From assembly GCA_014549065.1 (NCBI GenBank), contig JACDOX010000141.1, positions 286,884-350,883 of the forward strand: a stretch of 64,000 bases of DNA, read 5' to 3'. Under the pieces are notes generated by a model. It did not search any database. It saw only the letters and a program-made list of their open reading frames with translations, and was not told the DNA's origin. Positions 28,271 to 41,469 of the stretch are shown in pieces; the first letter of the stretch is position 1; every line of letters starts with the position of its first letter. The translations under genes and the position numbers were made by a program. The stretch comes from Cardinalis cardinalis. Lineage: Eukaryota > Chordata > Aves > Passeriformes > Cardinalidae.

Positions 28271-31200
28271 CTTAGGAACTGCATTTTTTAACTCCCTCTN
28301 TCACACACACCCATACAAATGTTTTTCATTGTATTTTGACTAGATGAGATGTCACTTGTAAACATTTCAGCACCGTTTATATGAAACATTTGCCTATACC
28401 TTTGAAAGAGTATTTGAATATTCAACAGTCTCTGGCTGATAAAACATTTTAAATCACTGACACATTTTCCTACTTCCTATGTTTCACGCTGTATCTCTAG
28501 AGAATCAAACAATAATGAATTTTAAAATCTTTTAAGACCATTTTTAGAGTTTGAAAGGAAACATGAAGAGAAGGCTAATTAGCATTGAGAACTGTAAATC
28601 ATAAAACATTTTATTTGTTTGGGTAGGCAAGCAGAGTTACGTGATAGGGTGGAGGCAGGATATCCCAATCATCATAATTTTTTCCTCTATAATTATGAAC
28701 CCTAATCAACACTTTGTGTGCACTTTTTTTTCCCTTGTGCAAATAATCACCTAAGCAGTTGGTACTCTTTATGTAGTCTAAAATCCTACAATTTGTCTGC
28801 ATTGTAAAGGCCTAGCTAGATTGAAGAGGAGTATCTGAATTCATGTACACAGACTTTTTTCTTAAATGTAGTAATTTGAATCATGATGAAATGAAAAANG
28901 CTTTATCTGTTTTTGTTGTTTTCCAACTCTCATTCTAATTGGTCCTAACCGCATATAGGAGATCTGGAAATCTTGGCTGTCTGCTCCAAAACGTGTGTTA
29001 TAGCTGTGCTACTCTTTTTGTGATCAAGTAGACTTCCAGCCTACTTCATGGGAGTCACTAATGCTTGTGATATTAAACCCTTATTTATGGGATAGAGGGT
29101 CAAGAATTCCTCCTTGGTTTCTATGGCCATGGATGAGAAAGCTGGCTGAAATTACCTGGAGCTTCCTCTCAGTTGTGAAATGCAGTGCAGAAAATGGCAA
29201 AAGTGCTCAGAAATCACTCTGGAGTTTAGGACCTCACCACTCCCCAGATCAGCACAGAGATACAGAATCTGTGTCCTCTTTCCTGGACACTGTGTAGTTG
29301 GGAGTGCCTCAGCCAAAAAGCAGACTTTTTCCAATAGAGAGCAATGCCTGCCTGCATTAATAATTATTTGTGACTCTAGGTATCCTTTTTGCAGAGATTA
29401 GTAAAATCTGAGTGATAATGCTGTATTGTATTGTCATTGTCTTCTGCTGCCCAGCCGCTGCCAGCATCTGCATTTAAGAGAGGACAATATAAATTGTGAA
29501 TGGTCTAGAGTAGAGAATTGGTCNTAAGCTGAGATGGAGATGACTGATTCTGAATGCAGGAGCCCCAAAACCAATAAACATGGGGTTAAAGTTTTCAAGT
29601 GGAAAAATATAAATCTATGTTAGTAGCAGAATGAATTAACAGAAATTTAACAATTTATTTTCTTATCTTAGTGGCCTTTCAAAATAAGAAGATAAATTAT
29701 CTGAGTTTGTTAGCTAATTAGGTTAGCTAAACTTGAGAAATGTCTGAGGAGCCCTGAAAAGATGCATGGAGATAATTATTAATATATTGCATTCTCAGAA
29801 TATAGAAAGAATTTTTCTTTCCAAAAGCAGTGAACCAGTGAGTGAATATTGGTCAGACACAGCTTTTAAGGCAAAGTTGTGAAGACAACTTTAAACCTTA
29901 TATATTTTTGTGCAAGTTTTTCATATGTGCCTGAGAAACACTTGTCACCTACAACAGCAATCAAACACTACTTCCCTGGGAGCTTAGGTATCTGTTCAGA
30001 TATCTAGCTTTTATTTTTTTTGGGCTCAATACTGGGATCCTTACCAGTGCTTAAGAATAATGTTATGAAACTGAACATAACTGAACTTGTCAAATGACTT
30101 GGACTGAGAGGATTTTTTTTGGAGATGTTTTGTCTCAATCCATTAGCATTGGTGTTTCCTCTCATTCTCCTTTGAAGATTTCAGTCTTTTTCTCCATGTA
30201 ATATGTTGGCGGGTCTTTTCCTCTTTTATTTTTTTAATTACTTTTTTTATGTTGTCCCTTACCCAACCTCTATAGCAATGTTGCTGAAGTTCTGAGTAAA
30301 CTGGAAATTACTAAAGAATTATTTTGTAGAATTGCACTCAGTTTTAGTAGCTGTCATACCACCAGCAGCAAATAGGGGCAGCTGTTGAAGGAGAGACAGG
30401 TCGAGTTCACCAGTCTGTTCTAGAAAGTTTCCAGCAGCAATTTGAATAATTTTGTGGCTTATATTTGTAATAGAGAAACCTGACTTTATTTGGGAACACC
30501 ACTGGTACTTCTCAGTTGGCAGAGTTGATTACTGTGGGTTTGTCTTGTGGCTTTCTATAGAAGAGAGACTTTCTTGTTCAGTCACTTCTTTTAGTAAAGA
30601 AGCAGGAAAAATATAGGTTGGCAGAAGTATAAATTATGTTTGCATCCTTCCAGATGTTTTCGCATGAAAATATTTTAAACGTTGGGTTTTTTTTGCTCAA
30701 ATTTATTTCTATATAAATTAAGGTTTTAAAAATAATCTTTGAGATAAAAACTATTGATTTTCACAAAAGTGTTAGATTTGTATAAAAAAAGATAGATACT
30801 TTCACACAAAACCCCACCCCTAGTCCATTGTATAAGACATATATATTTTTGTCTTGATTTTTCTGCTTTACAACCAGCTGCGAGTTGGCATTTATCAAGG
30901 CTGAATTTTTTACATAAAATATGAAAGCAATAAGTTTCTACAAAGTTTCAGTATAAATCAGGTTTATTTTTTAAGTAATCATTTAATCAAAACCATCTGC
31001 ATCTTCTGATCAGGCAGAGACAAGTAGATGAAAGCTNAAACTTGAATATAATCAAACATGAATGTACAGAAAAATCACTCGAGAAGAGTCCATGAATGTT
31101 TGCAAGGCTACGTCAGATTACAATAAAACTCAGTCTTCAGCATTTTTCTAGAGAAAATAAATATTTTGTCAGTTACAGCTCCGAAATCACATGTAATTTG

Positions 31201-32529
31201 TTGTTTTTCTAGGTCAACAAAACCAGTAGTCAATTGTATATAAATGAAAATAAAAGCCTACCAATAAAGCAATTATGAAATTACAGATCACAGGAATGCA
31301 ATGAATTTTGGGGAAGAAAATCTGGAAATTGTATGGAACAGAAATACCTATATATAATGTTGCCTAAATGTTGATTTAGACTTCAATGGTTTGTTCAACA
31401 GAAATTAAGTTGTGAGTTCAGATTGGTGCATTACAGTCTTCCTAACTTAATTTTGCTCTAAAGAAGTTGGGCTTTTTATTAATTAGTGGACCCTTATCAA
31501 TGCTTTTGCTCTACTGTGTTTGTGCGCCCTTGTGAAATTGCAAAATTGCTCTATTATACACACTCTATATAAAATATTTTGCATGTGCAACACATAGTAT
31601 TGTATATTTAGGCTCAGATGTATATTTATATGCTGTTAAAACTGACAATTTTCTACTGTTTCTGTTAGTATTTTCTTATCTTGTAGGTTTTCATAGAAAA
31701 TATAGTTTTCTCCCAAATGTGCCCTAAACCAGGACACCAAGAATGAGACATTAACTACAGTAACTAATTTCAGCTCAGATTCACCTTGGTCTCCTTTATT
31801 TCATTAGGGTCTTTCACTGTAAGACCTTCAATATATTGAAGTAGTTGATAATGTTTGATTTCTCTAGTTACTTTGGTTTTAAAAATAGAAAAGCAAAACA
31901 AATGTGCTATTAAAATAATCAAAATTCATTGAGTTAATGTACTTAGGTAAGTACATGTATACAATAAATGTATGTTTAGTACATATTACTGTATGTAATT
32001 TAGCATATGTGTTAATATTTCTTCAAGTGTATTCTGTGTATTCTACAATATTTTTTAACCCATCTCGAATATACATAAACTCTATGCTGTTCTGGTACCT
32101 GTGACATTTTAGCTAGAAGAATTCTTAGTCATGTTTTGTACATTTGGAGGGTTGGTTTTTTTTTCCTTCTATACACTGATATTTTCATCAAAAATACACC
32201 CATACCAAAATCCTGTTGCTGTAGAATATGTGGATATCATTGGAAATCATTGACTACACTTGACTGGCTTATGATCTTTTCTTGAAGTACATAGAAGTCC
32301 CACTCACCTGCCAAGTGTTCTTTGATTAATATGTATGCAGATAACCAAATGCCCTTCATCCTGGGTTTTTATAAATGATTTATTGAACAGTTTATATTTT
32401 TCCTGACAATTTTTGGTTGCCTTTTTCCCACTGAGCAATATTGGAGCAGCTACTTAAAGTCACTTGTCACTGAAGTTAAACAAGTTAATCTGGTAACATG
32501 ATGGCTCCTGGAACAGTGAAAAAGTAAGA
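28271..32529. other. AT-rich unique noncoding sequence
   Basis: No gene or recognised repeat. A short CA-type run follows the N at about 28300. The GC-richer patch at 29.06-29.40 kb has frames of up to 78 codons on both strands without recognisable content. The rest is A/T-run-rich sequence. Confidence 0.55.
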
Positions 32530-32646
32530 GTTTGGTGGGATTTGGGGTTGGTTGATCGGTTTTGGATGGGTTCTTTGGTTTTTGTTTTTCTTTGGTTGTG
32601 CATTTTGTGTGTCATTGTGGGGGCAGGGGGAGGCTCTGATTGGGTT
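32530..32646 (+). repeat. GT-rich tract with G-runs
   Basis: The plus strand is almost free of C over about 110 bases and is built of T and G. Runs of five G lie at 32619-32623 and 32626-32630, with shorter G-runs on both sides. The minus strand therefore reads as A/C-rich and lacks stop codons in two frames (67 and 77 codons), which explains those frames without invoking a gene. Quadruplex or R-loop formation is possible but is inference. Confidence 0.6.
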
Positions 32647-33672
32647 TTTAAAATCAGTGTTTCTGAATGAGACAGTTCCAGAGAACACTGCACTGGTTAA
32701 CTGATGGTATTAAACATAGTTCTATGGAAAACTAGGACTTAGTACCTAAATTGGCTGAGATATCCTTTCATTTCCTTTGTATCCNTTTAGACCTCTGCCC
32801 TCAGGAACTGAGCTGTGGATTTTACTTATAAGAGTAGGAGGAAATGGGATGTCATATTCTCTTGTCCTCAGTGGCTGAAGGGAGTTCACCTGAAAANTGT
32901 TTGGTCTAAAATTTCAAGTCCTGTTGCAAGACATTTTGAAGTAGAGAAAGAGCACTGTATAGTGAGTGTCTTCCTCCCATTGCTTCCTGAGAGCCTTCAT
33001 TAGCAGCCTCGTAAAATCCTGTGTTTTATCAGATTTCATTTATCTGCATTAACGATGACCCCATCATGTTTGCCCATTGTCTGCTTGCTCATACATTAAC
33101 CCACGGCTGTCAAACAAGTAATAGGTGGAGGTCCAGTGGGCTGGTGCTTCCTGCTCCCTTCAGATGTACTGATAAAGGACTCTGCATGGATGTCTCTCAG
33201 GGTTTGAGGAGCTGTCAGGCTAAAGCTGAAGGGCTGGTTTTCCTCCTCACATGTCTCAAACACATGTACACACATATCTCCATATCAACAGCGTCAAAGC
33301 AAAACTTCCAAATGCAAGCTTGTTTTGATGCGCATTTTCAGTCAGCATTTCTTCTTCTTTCTTGGGTCTGAACAAAAAGCAATACTTATGTCCTCTTATT
33401 ATTTTTATGAAACCTCTAATCAGAGGCAAGAAATGCAGTTCTGATTGACAAAAGCACTGCTTGCTCTTTTTATGCATATCTTCATGGCTGAGCAAGAAAA
33501 GTAAATTGAGCACCACTTATTCTATTCAACTTATGTTCTTTCTTTTATAATAACATTATAATAATTACAAAGCATTAAATGCTGAAATATTGTGTGCTGT
33601 TTCAGAAAAATTTTCAACAGAGATGATAAAAAAAAATAATAAATAGACAAAACCTGCTATTAATTACAGAAG
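32647..33672. other. unique noncoding sequence, nothing recognised
   Basis: The stretch at 33.02-33.37 kb is somewhat richer in G and C and carries a 116-codon plus-strand frame with no recognisable motif. No splice context or repeat was identified. Confidence 0.5.
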
Positions 33673-33760
33673 TTATAGAATATTCTGAGGTACAAGGGAC
33701 CCAGAAGGATTTTTGAATCCAGCTCTGAAGTGAATGGCCCTTATGGGGATCAAGCCTGCA
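33673..33760 (-). mobile_element. SINE-like remnant: tRNA-Ile segment joined to CR1-type tail
   Basis: Read on the plus strand, the first half (33673-33725) resembles the reverse complement of a CR1 3' tail: a TAGAATATTCTGAGG start, then AAGGGACCCAGAAGGAT and GAATCCAGCTC. It runs directly into TGGCCCTTATGGGGATCAAG, which resembles the reverse complement of the 3' half of tRNA-Ile. On the minus strand the latter gives a B-box-like GGCTTGATCCCC. This arrangement, tRNA-Ile head and CR1 tail, is that of the zebra finch SINE TguSINE1 and its relatives, which are thought to move with CR1 enzymes. The tRNA 5' half (A box, anticodon arm) is missing, so the copy is 5'-truncated and inactive. The family match is from memory. 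Confidence 0.6.
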
Positions 33761-36700
33761 GAGAGGCATCTGAATGATAAAAGGAAAAAAAATTGAGTTT
33801 TTATATATTGACATGATTCAAATACTCAATCAATTAAAAAGCTTCAGATTCAGGAAATATATGAATTTTTACATTGAAGTCNAATATACCTGTCTAATTA
33901 GCTTGTACTATAATAGAAAATAATTATAGAATAATCTTGGCTCTGGAATACTGTATTGGAACTTGGCAGCTCTCTCTAGCTATTGTAACATTTGAATTGT
34001 GCTGCTGAATCCCCATTAGGGTGTTAACCAACTTTATCCATAAATAAATTGAGAAATTATAGGTAATGATAAATGCATACATCTGTAAAATTCTATGGAG
34101 TTTGAAAGTCTGTTGTCAAATTCTTTTTCTGGGAATTAGAGGGTGGTATGTTCAGTGCTTCAAAAATAAATAAGAAAGGAAATGGGAGTGCTGTTCCTCT
34201 GTCAATTGCAAGCCCAAGTTGGTAAATTGGGACCTTTTTTCACTTGGATGTTTGCAATGGATTGACTAGATGTGAACAGTTATGGGGAAATGCTAAATAC
34301 TTCATGCCTGACTGGAATTTTTCCCCTAAGATCTTGATCTTGCAGCGTGTAATGTGCATTCTACTTAAATAGATGTGTATCGGTGGTAATAACACTTGGG
34401 GCAGTCTCTCATTGAATTCTGCATTTAACAGTAGAAAGAAGTGAACTTCTGTTAACCTTTCCACAGCACACCCAGGAGCAGATATTTACACTTGAGGAAA
34501 GTACAAAGTGATGCTTTCCATTACTGATGCTTATTACAGCACTGAAGACATTCTGCCCAACTCCAGGCTGGAATGTCATTTTTGTTGATATTTCCATGTG
34601 GAATGGAGAGATTCTGTTTGGCTTGTTTGGGAGTCTGGTGCTGAAGCTAATTTGAAGAAGAGATAAAGCAAATGATGGCTCAGTAGATAAAAAGGCTAGG
34701 CTGACAGGGAGACACTGTGTGGTCAGGCACACATCAGAAGTAGGGATATAGTCCAAGCTAAAAATCAATAAAAATTGTCATTAAAAATGGTTTTATGGAT
34801 CATAAAACTCTATATCCATTTAAAAATCTTTAATGAAAAACTTTTTAAAAGATTGGTTTGTTTTTTTCCATCATGTTTCTTCCTTCTGAGTTGCAGAGAA
34901 AAGCATTCTTTTTGTTGCAGCTGAAATATCAGATGCAGTTAGGAATGCAAATCTGAGCTTGCCTTGCAATTCAGCAAGAAATTGAGCTTTTTGAAAAAAA
35001 TCCATTAATTTTGTGGGATTAGAATTAATGAAAAGGGATCTGCAAGACGTTCAGAAGTATTCTTCCTACAGTTTCAGTGGTAGGAGTATGAATCAAAGAT
35101 GTATTTCCACTTNTTTAGTATTTGGATAATTTTTTAAAATGACAATATACCTGAATCTGCTTGACAGATAAATATGTAGGTATCATCTGAAATTAATTCT
35201 GTGGTAGTTTATCAGGGTAGAAGGAAACAGCAAAAAAATTCCTTGATTGTTAAATGTTCTGGATCCTCTTTGTAAAAATGGGCATCTCCACATATTAATC
35301 AGCTTTCATCCCTTATGTGGATGTGGAAAAATGAGGAAAAATAGCTGGGCCCATTCTTTCCACCAAGTAGAGATATTTTCTTGAAGGGAAAATTAAACAG
35401 TAAATGTCCTTAAATAAGTCCAGGCAGTTACTGGTAAATATCAGATATTGTTTAACAACTAGACCTTATTTAATGGTAAAAAATAGTTAAATATTTATAA
35501 CAGAATTAAATCTATTTAAATTTGCAATGGGATTTAATTTGCAGTGGTCATTTTTCTGTCTTCTTATGACATCTGACAGAAGAGCTATACTCTAACATGT
35601 AGAACTATCTAAAAAGGGTTGCTCTTTAACATTTTGTTGAGAAAATTTTAAGTAAATTATGCAACTGTTTTAAAGAAGGAGAGCAAAAGACAAAATGCAT
35701 ATGTTACTTTTCATTTATTCTTGGATTAAAACAGTAGTTTTTTTCATATTGAAATGTCCATTTCCAATTTAGGCATCAACTAACTCTAAAAGTAAAGGAA
35801 GAATAGGGAAAAAGAGGTTACAACAAAAACTGCATTGAAATGTTACATCTTGAATTAAGCTTAGATTAGAATACATTTCTCCTCCTTGCTCCTCTCCTCT
35901 CAGTCAGCATTTTTAGAGCTGGAAAATGTTTTCCTGCTTATGTCAATCTTACTAGCCAGAAACAGCTCTCACTGCAATTTTTGCCGTTTTGGTACAGAAG
36001 GGAAGACTATAACGTAGTTCCATTCATTCTTCTTTGAGACATTGCAGAAGATGATTTATAGGCAGTTACTTTTTGCCTTTCAAAAGCCTTAACCTCTGAA
36101 ATACTCCGAATAACAGGCATCATTTGTTCCTTTGGAGTTTTTAGTTTATTTTTATCAACTTTTAAAAAATATTTTCAATTGCTACAGCAGATCTATGGTG
36201 GATGTGGGCTGATACTACTGTAGGTTGTCATTTGTGCTTCTAAAGTTTGATTTGTTTTATTTCTTCTTCAGCTGAACTGTTGCCTTCCTTTACATTTGGC
36301 TGATTACAAGCTGTGTACAAAAGCCATCTGACTTAGTTGCAACCCAGATGAGTTTGGCAAGGCAGAATCTTTTGAGCAAATGGCAAAATCTGTAGCTTCT
36401 CCCTCAGCTGTGAGTCTTCCTGCAAGCTGGTCAAAATATCTTACAGTAGTTTAACATTTTTCACTGTCATATTTCCTTCTTACTCGAGATACACGTTTAC
36501 TTTTTATTTTTAAGTCCTATGGGGATTTTTGACTCCTACTTAGTAAGTGGCTTAAAGAGAGATGCCTTAGGTCAGTTCTCTGAAAACTTTTTGGTGGGCA
36601 AACAACAACTAGAAAAGGACTGAACTTCTTGATATATTTATTCTAAAGAATAAATCATTTGGTAAATAGCATCCCTTAGGGAATTTACTCAAGGTCTTGG

Positions 36701-39700
36701 GAATAAAGCTGTGNTCCTCGTATTTATGAGCTTAGTGTTTCATAAGAACCCACTCAGTTTTGATTCATTATTGTATTGCTGTTTTAATATTTTGGTCTGG
36801 GTTTTTTTGCTGCTTCTTGATTTCATTTCTAGTCAACTTGATTTGAGTGTTATTCTTGTAATCCTTGATTGCAATAGTACTTTAGAATTTTTTAAATTTT
36901 CTTGTTTTTTGTCATATGCTTACAGAAACTTTNCACAGCAGTTCACAGATCGAGAAAGTCAAATACACCTCCCACTGATACATTTTTAGGCTTTATTTAC
37001 AAATCAATACTTAGATTTTTTTACACAATAGTGACCACAATGTCAAGTAAAAACGTGTTTTAGCAGGTACTTAGCACATCTTCACAGATGATCCCTCTTT
37101 CAGCAATGCAGCTACACAGTTTAAAAAAAGAGGGCTTCAGGTTAAAAATAGGTTGTATTGTAAAGACAATTACATTTTCAGTTGCCAGCATATGTTTATA
37201 CTGGGTGGGCTGTTGGCAGTGAACTCTTTTATTAAGTGTGTTTTTCCTGTAAGTTCCCTGTAGCTTGTTCCATTTTAGTTGACACTATACCTCAGCTGTC
37301 TCTAAGGCAACCAGGCTGGTTTTTGTCTTCGAAGAGAGGAAATCATAAGACACGTATGGATACACTAGAAAAAGAGACATCTGTAAGGATTTAAATACCG
37401 CTCACAGAATTCTCATTCCTATGCTACTGCCTGATTCTCCTTATTTATTTGTGGGTAACATTCTTGTAGATCTGNCCTGGATGAACATATTAGTCACAAG
37501 AGTGAAGACTTTATCAAATGATTCAACAGAAAGGTATGCAAGAGATGGAAGGTGAAATGGAGCAGGCATTTTAAATACTCTACTGGGTAACTTAAAGCTC
37601 TCAGAATTTGATTGAAACCACTGTGAGGTCGAATCAAGACAGAGCAAGTTTTAACTAGAGAAAATGTCTTGTTAAACCAGAAAAATCTCAAAGTTCAAAG
37701 GCATCAGCAAAAATCTGATGCTAAGATGGAAAAGGTATTAGGTGAACAAGTGGTGTATCNTGATTTTAAGGCCTCTTTTAGCAATAGTCAATTCATTATG
37801 AGTCAATGATTGTATGATATGATTTCATTTAGAATTTAATATTTTGCTTGTAGTTTTACTAGCTGACTTTGCTTTATCACATGTATGCAAATCAAGGGCA
37901 TTTATAGTAGGCATTTACATCAGGAAGCTTCCCCAGCATTTTCTGCTAGAAGAGAAAATGAGGAGGAAGAGCTTCAAGTTTTTACCAATGCTAGTGTTTG
38001 GATTTTTATTTTATTCATATTATCTTCAAAGAAAAACTATTTTCTGAGTTGTTGGGTGCTGATAAATTGGAGGATGGTAAATGTACAGACTAGGTGAAGT
38101 TGTCTTGATGCAACTTTCCTGCAGAAATCTGTGCCATCAGGAAAATGTATTAACAAACTTCTCTATTTAACAACTCTAAGAATTTCACATACTGTGTTTC
38201 CTATGGGAACTGATAAAGCTATGTTGATAGTTATAGCAATTATTAGGAAAATCATTGAATAATGACTGGACAAACAAAGCAGCTTTTGGCAATGAATGCT
38301 GTTGCAATGTAGTACTTATATTTCAGTGCAATTCAGTCAGTCCTCTTTCTGTTGGGGAAGGTTGCATTCCTGACTCTCATCTGTGAAGAACTGAAGAATA
38401 GTTTAAGAGAAGTTAAGTTTTTAATTCAAATATCTTCAATGCTATACAAAGAAAAATGGTCTCTCCTGAAACTTTATATTTTCCCCTAGAAAACTTTAGA
38501 TGAAATTCAAAGACTAGGCACATCTTCTGGTGGAAAAAGGCTCACAGAAAGGGGTTTTTAAATTACATTTCATGGTTAATTTTTCTTTAATGAATACAAT
38601 TGAAAAAAATTGGGGCCAGAGCTGTTCTTAAAACATGCCACTATACTACACTGCTGTGGAATATTGCCAAGTTTCTGAATTGCCATGTGGTCTTTGTACT
38701 CTTGGCTTCATGGAAAAAAAAATTGATTTCATGCCATATGATGACATATAAATAGGAAGGCCTGTTTCCTTGGAGGATATAATTTTCTTTTAACTTGAGA
38801 GAATATTTTATCATCACAAATAATTCTAAATGTTATCTCACACTTCATGTCTGTTTCTTTGTTTTTGTCTTCTGTCTTTTTTGATGAATATGTTCTCCAG
38901 GGGGTATTGTCTGCATGCATCTCCTTTCTGCAAGATAAAAATTATGGCTAGATTTAATTTTGATTGTACAACTGTTTTCAGTCTTTATTCAATTTCCTTT
39001 GATCACTTTTCTTTATTTGGTGCTTTGCCATGAGTCAAATATTAGTGTAACTCAAAAAAAAAAAGTTCTAGTATATGATTAGACTATGGTCTGTTATATA
39101 ATTGCATAGTCTCCAGACCTGTTAATTTAAGTAACTATTTCCAAATGGGTATAACTGTATTTTTTTATTGCTCCATTCTTCCTATACCTCAACAAGTCCT
39201 ACTTCATGTATTCAGTGAAAGATATATTCTTATTATTTATGAATTGTTGCCTATCAGCTTCTGAACACCTGGCCTTCTTCACCTGCTTAGTGCTTCAGAA
39301 AATTCCTTTTCTTCAAATCCTAAATTGAAGTAAAATTTGGTTATCAATGCAAATAAATTGAAAATTATATCTCAACATATCTAAAATAATTTCTATCTTC
39401 CAAGCCATTTTTCCTAAACATCACCATTTTCGAATATATTGCTGTTCTGAATCCTTGTATTTGTCAGATTTTAAACATACAGAAGATTTTCACTCCATTT
39501 CCCACTTTATCCTGTTGGGATGTGTTTTTTCCTGTTTTCCTTTCCTAAGCCGCACTAATAATGTATANGGTAAAAGTTATGGTTAAGATATTTTGCACCC
39601 AAGTCACTTATGTGATCAGGCATATATTCAAGATACAAAAATTGGTATTTCTGCTGCAAGAATGGTACTATTAGTAAAGACAGTTGGTTTGGGATACAAT

Positions 39701-40842
39701 TGACCCAATGTTTACAACCATAATGCAAATATCATAATCAGAATTAGTCATCTGGGCTCATTTATAGGCAGAATAGAGAAATAGGCATTCTGTGGCACTG
39801 CTAATCTCATTCTAAAATGGATGAGACAAACCACATACTTTCCGTGCTCTCCNCTGCCTGTGAAGGGACACAGAGGTAGCTCAGGTAAAGCCAAGCTGTC
39901 ACGTCACTGTCTACAGATGTTGGAAGACATCTCCAGCCAGCTCCCCTACATACAGCGTAGAATTGAAGCCAGATGTGAGTACACACTACTCTTCATATAT
40001 AACACATGCTTCTATTTTGTTGCTAAGAATAAAATTTAATTAGATTTTGTTTTCTTATTTTATTATATCTGTTTGACCTGCTGGACTTCTTGCCCAATAA
40101 AAAACCTCAAGAGCAACTTTTTATGAACTTCTTAGGATCCTTTCTTGAATTTGAGTTACAAGTACTATCATAATTCTCATTCTCTGTTCCTGCTAGGTTA
40201 TGAAGTTCAGGATCGTTCTGATTTGCCAATATAAATTTTGGAAATGTATGAAAAGTTTTGCATGAAAGCATCTAACTGTGTGGTAGAATAGTGTTGCTCC
40301 AGAAATTTATGATCAGTGATGAAAAATAAGTAATTTAAGTAAAGCTGATTATGATGAATGCAATTATAGTCAGGTTTGCAATTTCCCCCTTATATATTTG
40401 GGCTGTCTTTGGTCTTTATTTAAGGTTTAATAAATGACATATGTTTATTCTTGAGCAAGTTGAACATCTTCAGCTTTGTGATAAATTCCATTGAACAGAG
40501 GTGACTGCATTTCTTATTCCTTCATAAGCCATTCTTGGGAGCAATTTACAGAGGCATTGAAAATGTGTGCATGACGGACNCAGCGAACAAAAACAAGATC
40601 TCAGAGCTTCCCATGGGAAATGTCTTTCTTTTTAGGTCACACAATCAGGCTGTCACTTGTGTATTAAATACTTGAATCTTTTTAGCACAGATATGCATTT
40701 ACCAGAGAGGGGAAGGAGACTGGTCCCTTTATAGCCCACTCACAGCTTATCAGTTATGGGGATATGTTGTTTCCTGGAAAGGTGCTCTTATCAGAAGATG
40801 ATTGCTCAAAGATAGGTAGTTCCTACAATTTGCAACTGGTTT
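33761..40842. other. AT-rich unique noncoding sequence
   Basis: About 7 kb up to the assembly gap. The longest frame (34409-34768 minus, 119 codons) has no recognisable content. A small hairpin (GTTTTATG, three bases, CATAAAAC) lies at 34790-34808 and an 11-base A run at 39054-39064. The only feature of possible coding interest is the short segment at 39917. No transposable element was recognised. Confidence 0.55.
39917..39974 (+). other. candidate 58-nt internal exon (unproven)
   Basis: The segment is bounded by an acceptor-like CTGTCTACAG before 39917 and a consensus donor GTGAGT at 39975-39980. The frame starting at its first base reads MLEDISSQLPYIQRRIEAR with one base left over (start phase 0, end phase 1). 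The peptide has the look of an amphipathic helix: charged residues alternate with hydrophobic ones. I do not recognise the protein. A second frame is also open through the segment, and the pyrimidine tract before the acceptor is weak. A 72-codon frame covers the segment and its upstream flank, so chance is a real alternative. If true, it would place this window inside a large plus-strand gene. Confidence 0.25.
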
Positions 40843-41137
40843 NNNNNNNNNNNNNNNNNNNNNNNNNNNNNNNNNNNNNNNNNNNNNNNNNNNNNNNNNN
40901 NNNNNNNNNNNNNNNNNNNNNNNNNNNNNNNNNNNNNNNNNNNNNNNNNNNNNNNNNNNNNNNNNNNNNNNNNNNNNNNNNNNNNNNNNNNNNNNNNNNN
41001 NNNNNNNNNNNNNNNNNNNNNNNNNNNNNNNNNNNNNNNNNNNNNNNNNNNNNNNNNNNNNNNNNNNNNNNNNNNNNNNNNNNNNNNNNNNNNNNNNNNN
41101 NNNNNNNNNNNNNNNNNNNNNNNNNNNNNNNNNNNNN
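40843..41137. other. assembly gap (295 N)
   Basis: A continuous run of 295 unknown bases. Two open frames that appear to span it are artefacts of translating N. The 5' flank ends in CAACTGGTTT and the 3' flank begins GTCCTTCTTCAAGG. Neither flank is an obvious repeat edge. Confidence 0.99.
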
Positions 41138-41469
41138 GTCCTTCTTCAAGGCAACCCCTCTAATCTAGAAACCTGACTGGCTTTGTCTTCAGCTTTGGGT
41201 TTGAACAATATACAGCAGCAGCAAAGTTTTACATAATGACTCTTTCTTCTTAGTCTTTTTTTGAGCAGCAGTCACTTATGTTTAGCCATANATTCACTGT
41301 ATGAGAGCATAGTGCAATGTCTTGTGCAGGCAAATGCCTACGCCCTTTTAGCAATGGCATAGATTAGTCTAGGCCACCTCAAATTTNCACTTGTGTATTA
41401 GNTTTTAGTGGGTCTTTTCAACTTCCAATTTTTTTTATAGATTTAAATAGTACATAAATAAATATATTA
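41138..41469. other. unique sequence between gap and CR1 fragment
   Basis: No gene or repeat is recognised. Three single N bases lie within about 120 bases (41291-41402), consistent with lower base quality close to the gap. Confidence 0.5.

Noticed and set aside
33021..33371. 116-codon plus-strand frame
   Set aside because: Cysteine/histidine-containing but with no zinc-finger spacing and no recognised family; a frame on the other strand overlaps it.
34409..34768. 119-codon minus-strand frame
   Set aside because: No recognisable motif, no splice context, and a length expected by chance for the number of frames examined.
34790..34808. Hairpin GTTTTATG-GAT-CATAAAAC
   Set aside because: An 8-bp A/T-rich stem is expected many times by chance in this DNA; not evidence for an RNA gene.
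36900..36989. Acceptor-like pyrimidine tract and CAG before a short open frame
   Set aside because: Only about 20 open codons follow, one containing N, with no donor or recognisable peptide.
40764..41168. Open frames of 134 (plus) and 108 (minus) codons
   Set aside because: They consist almost entirely of N from the assembly gap.
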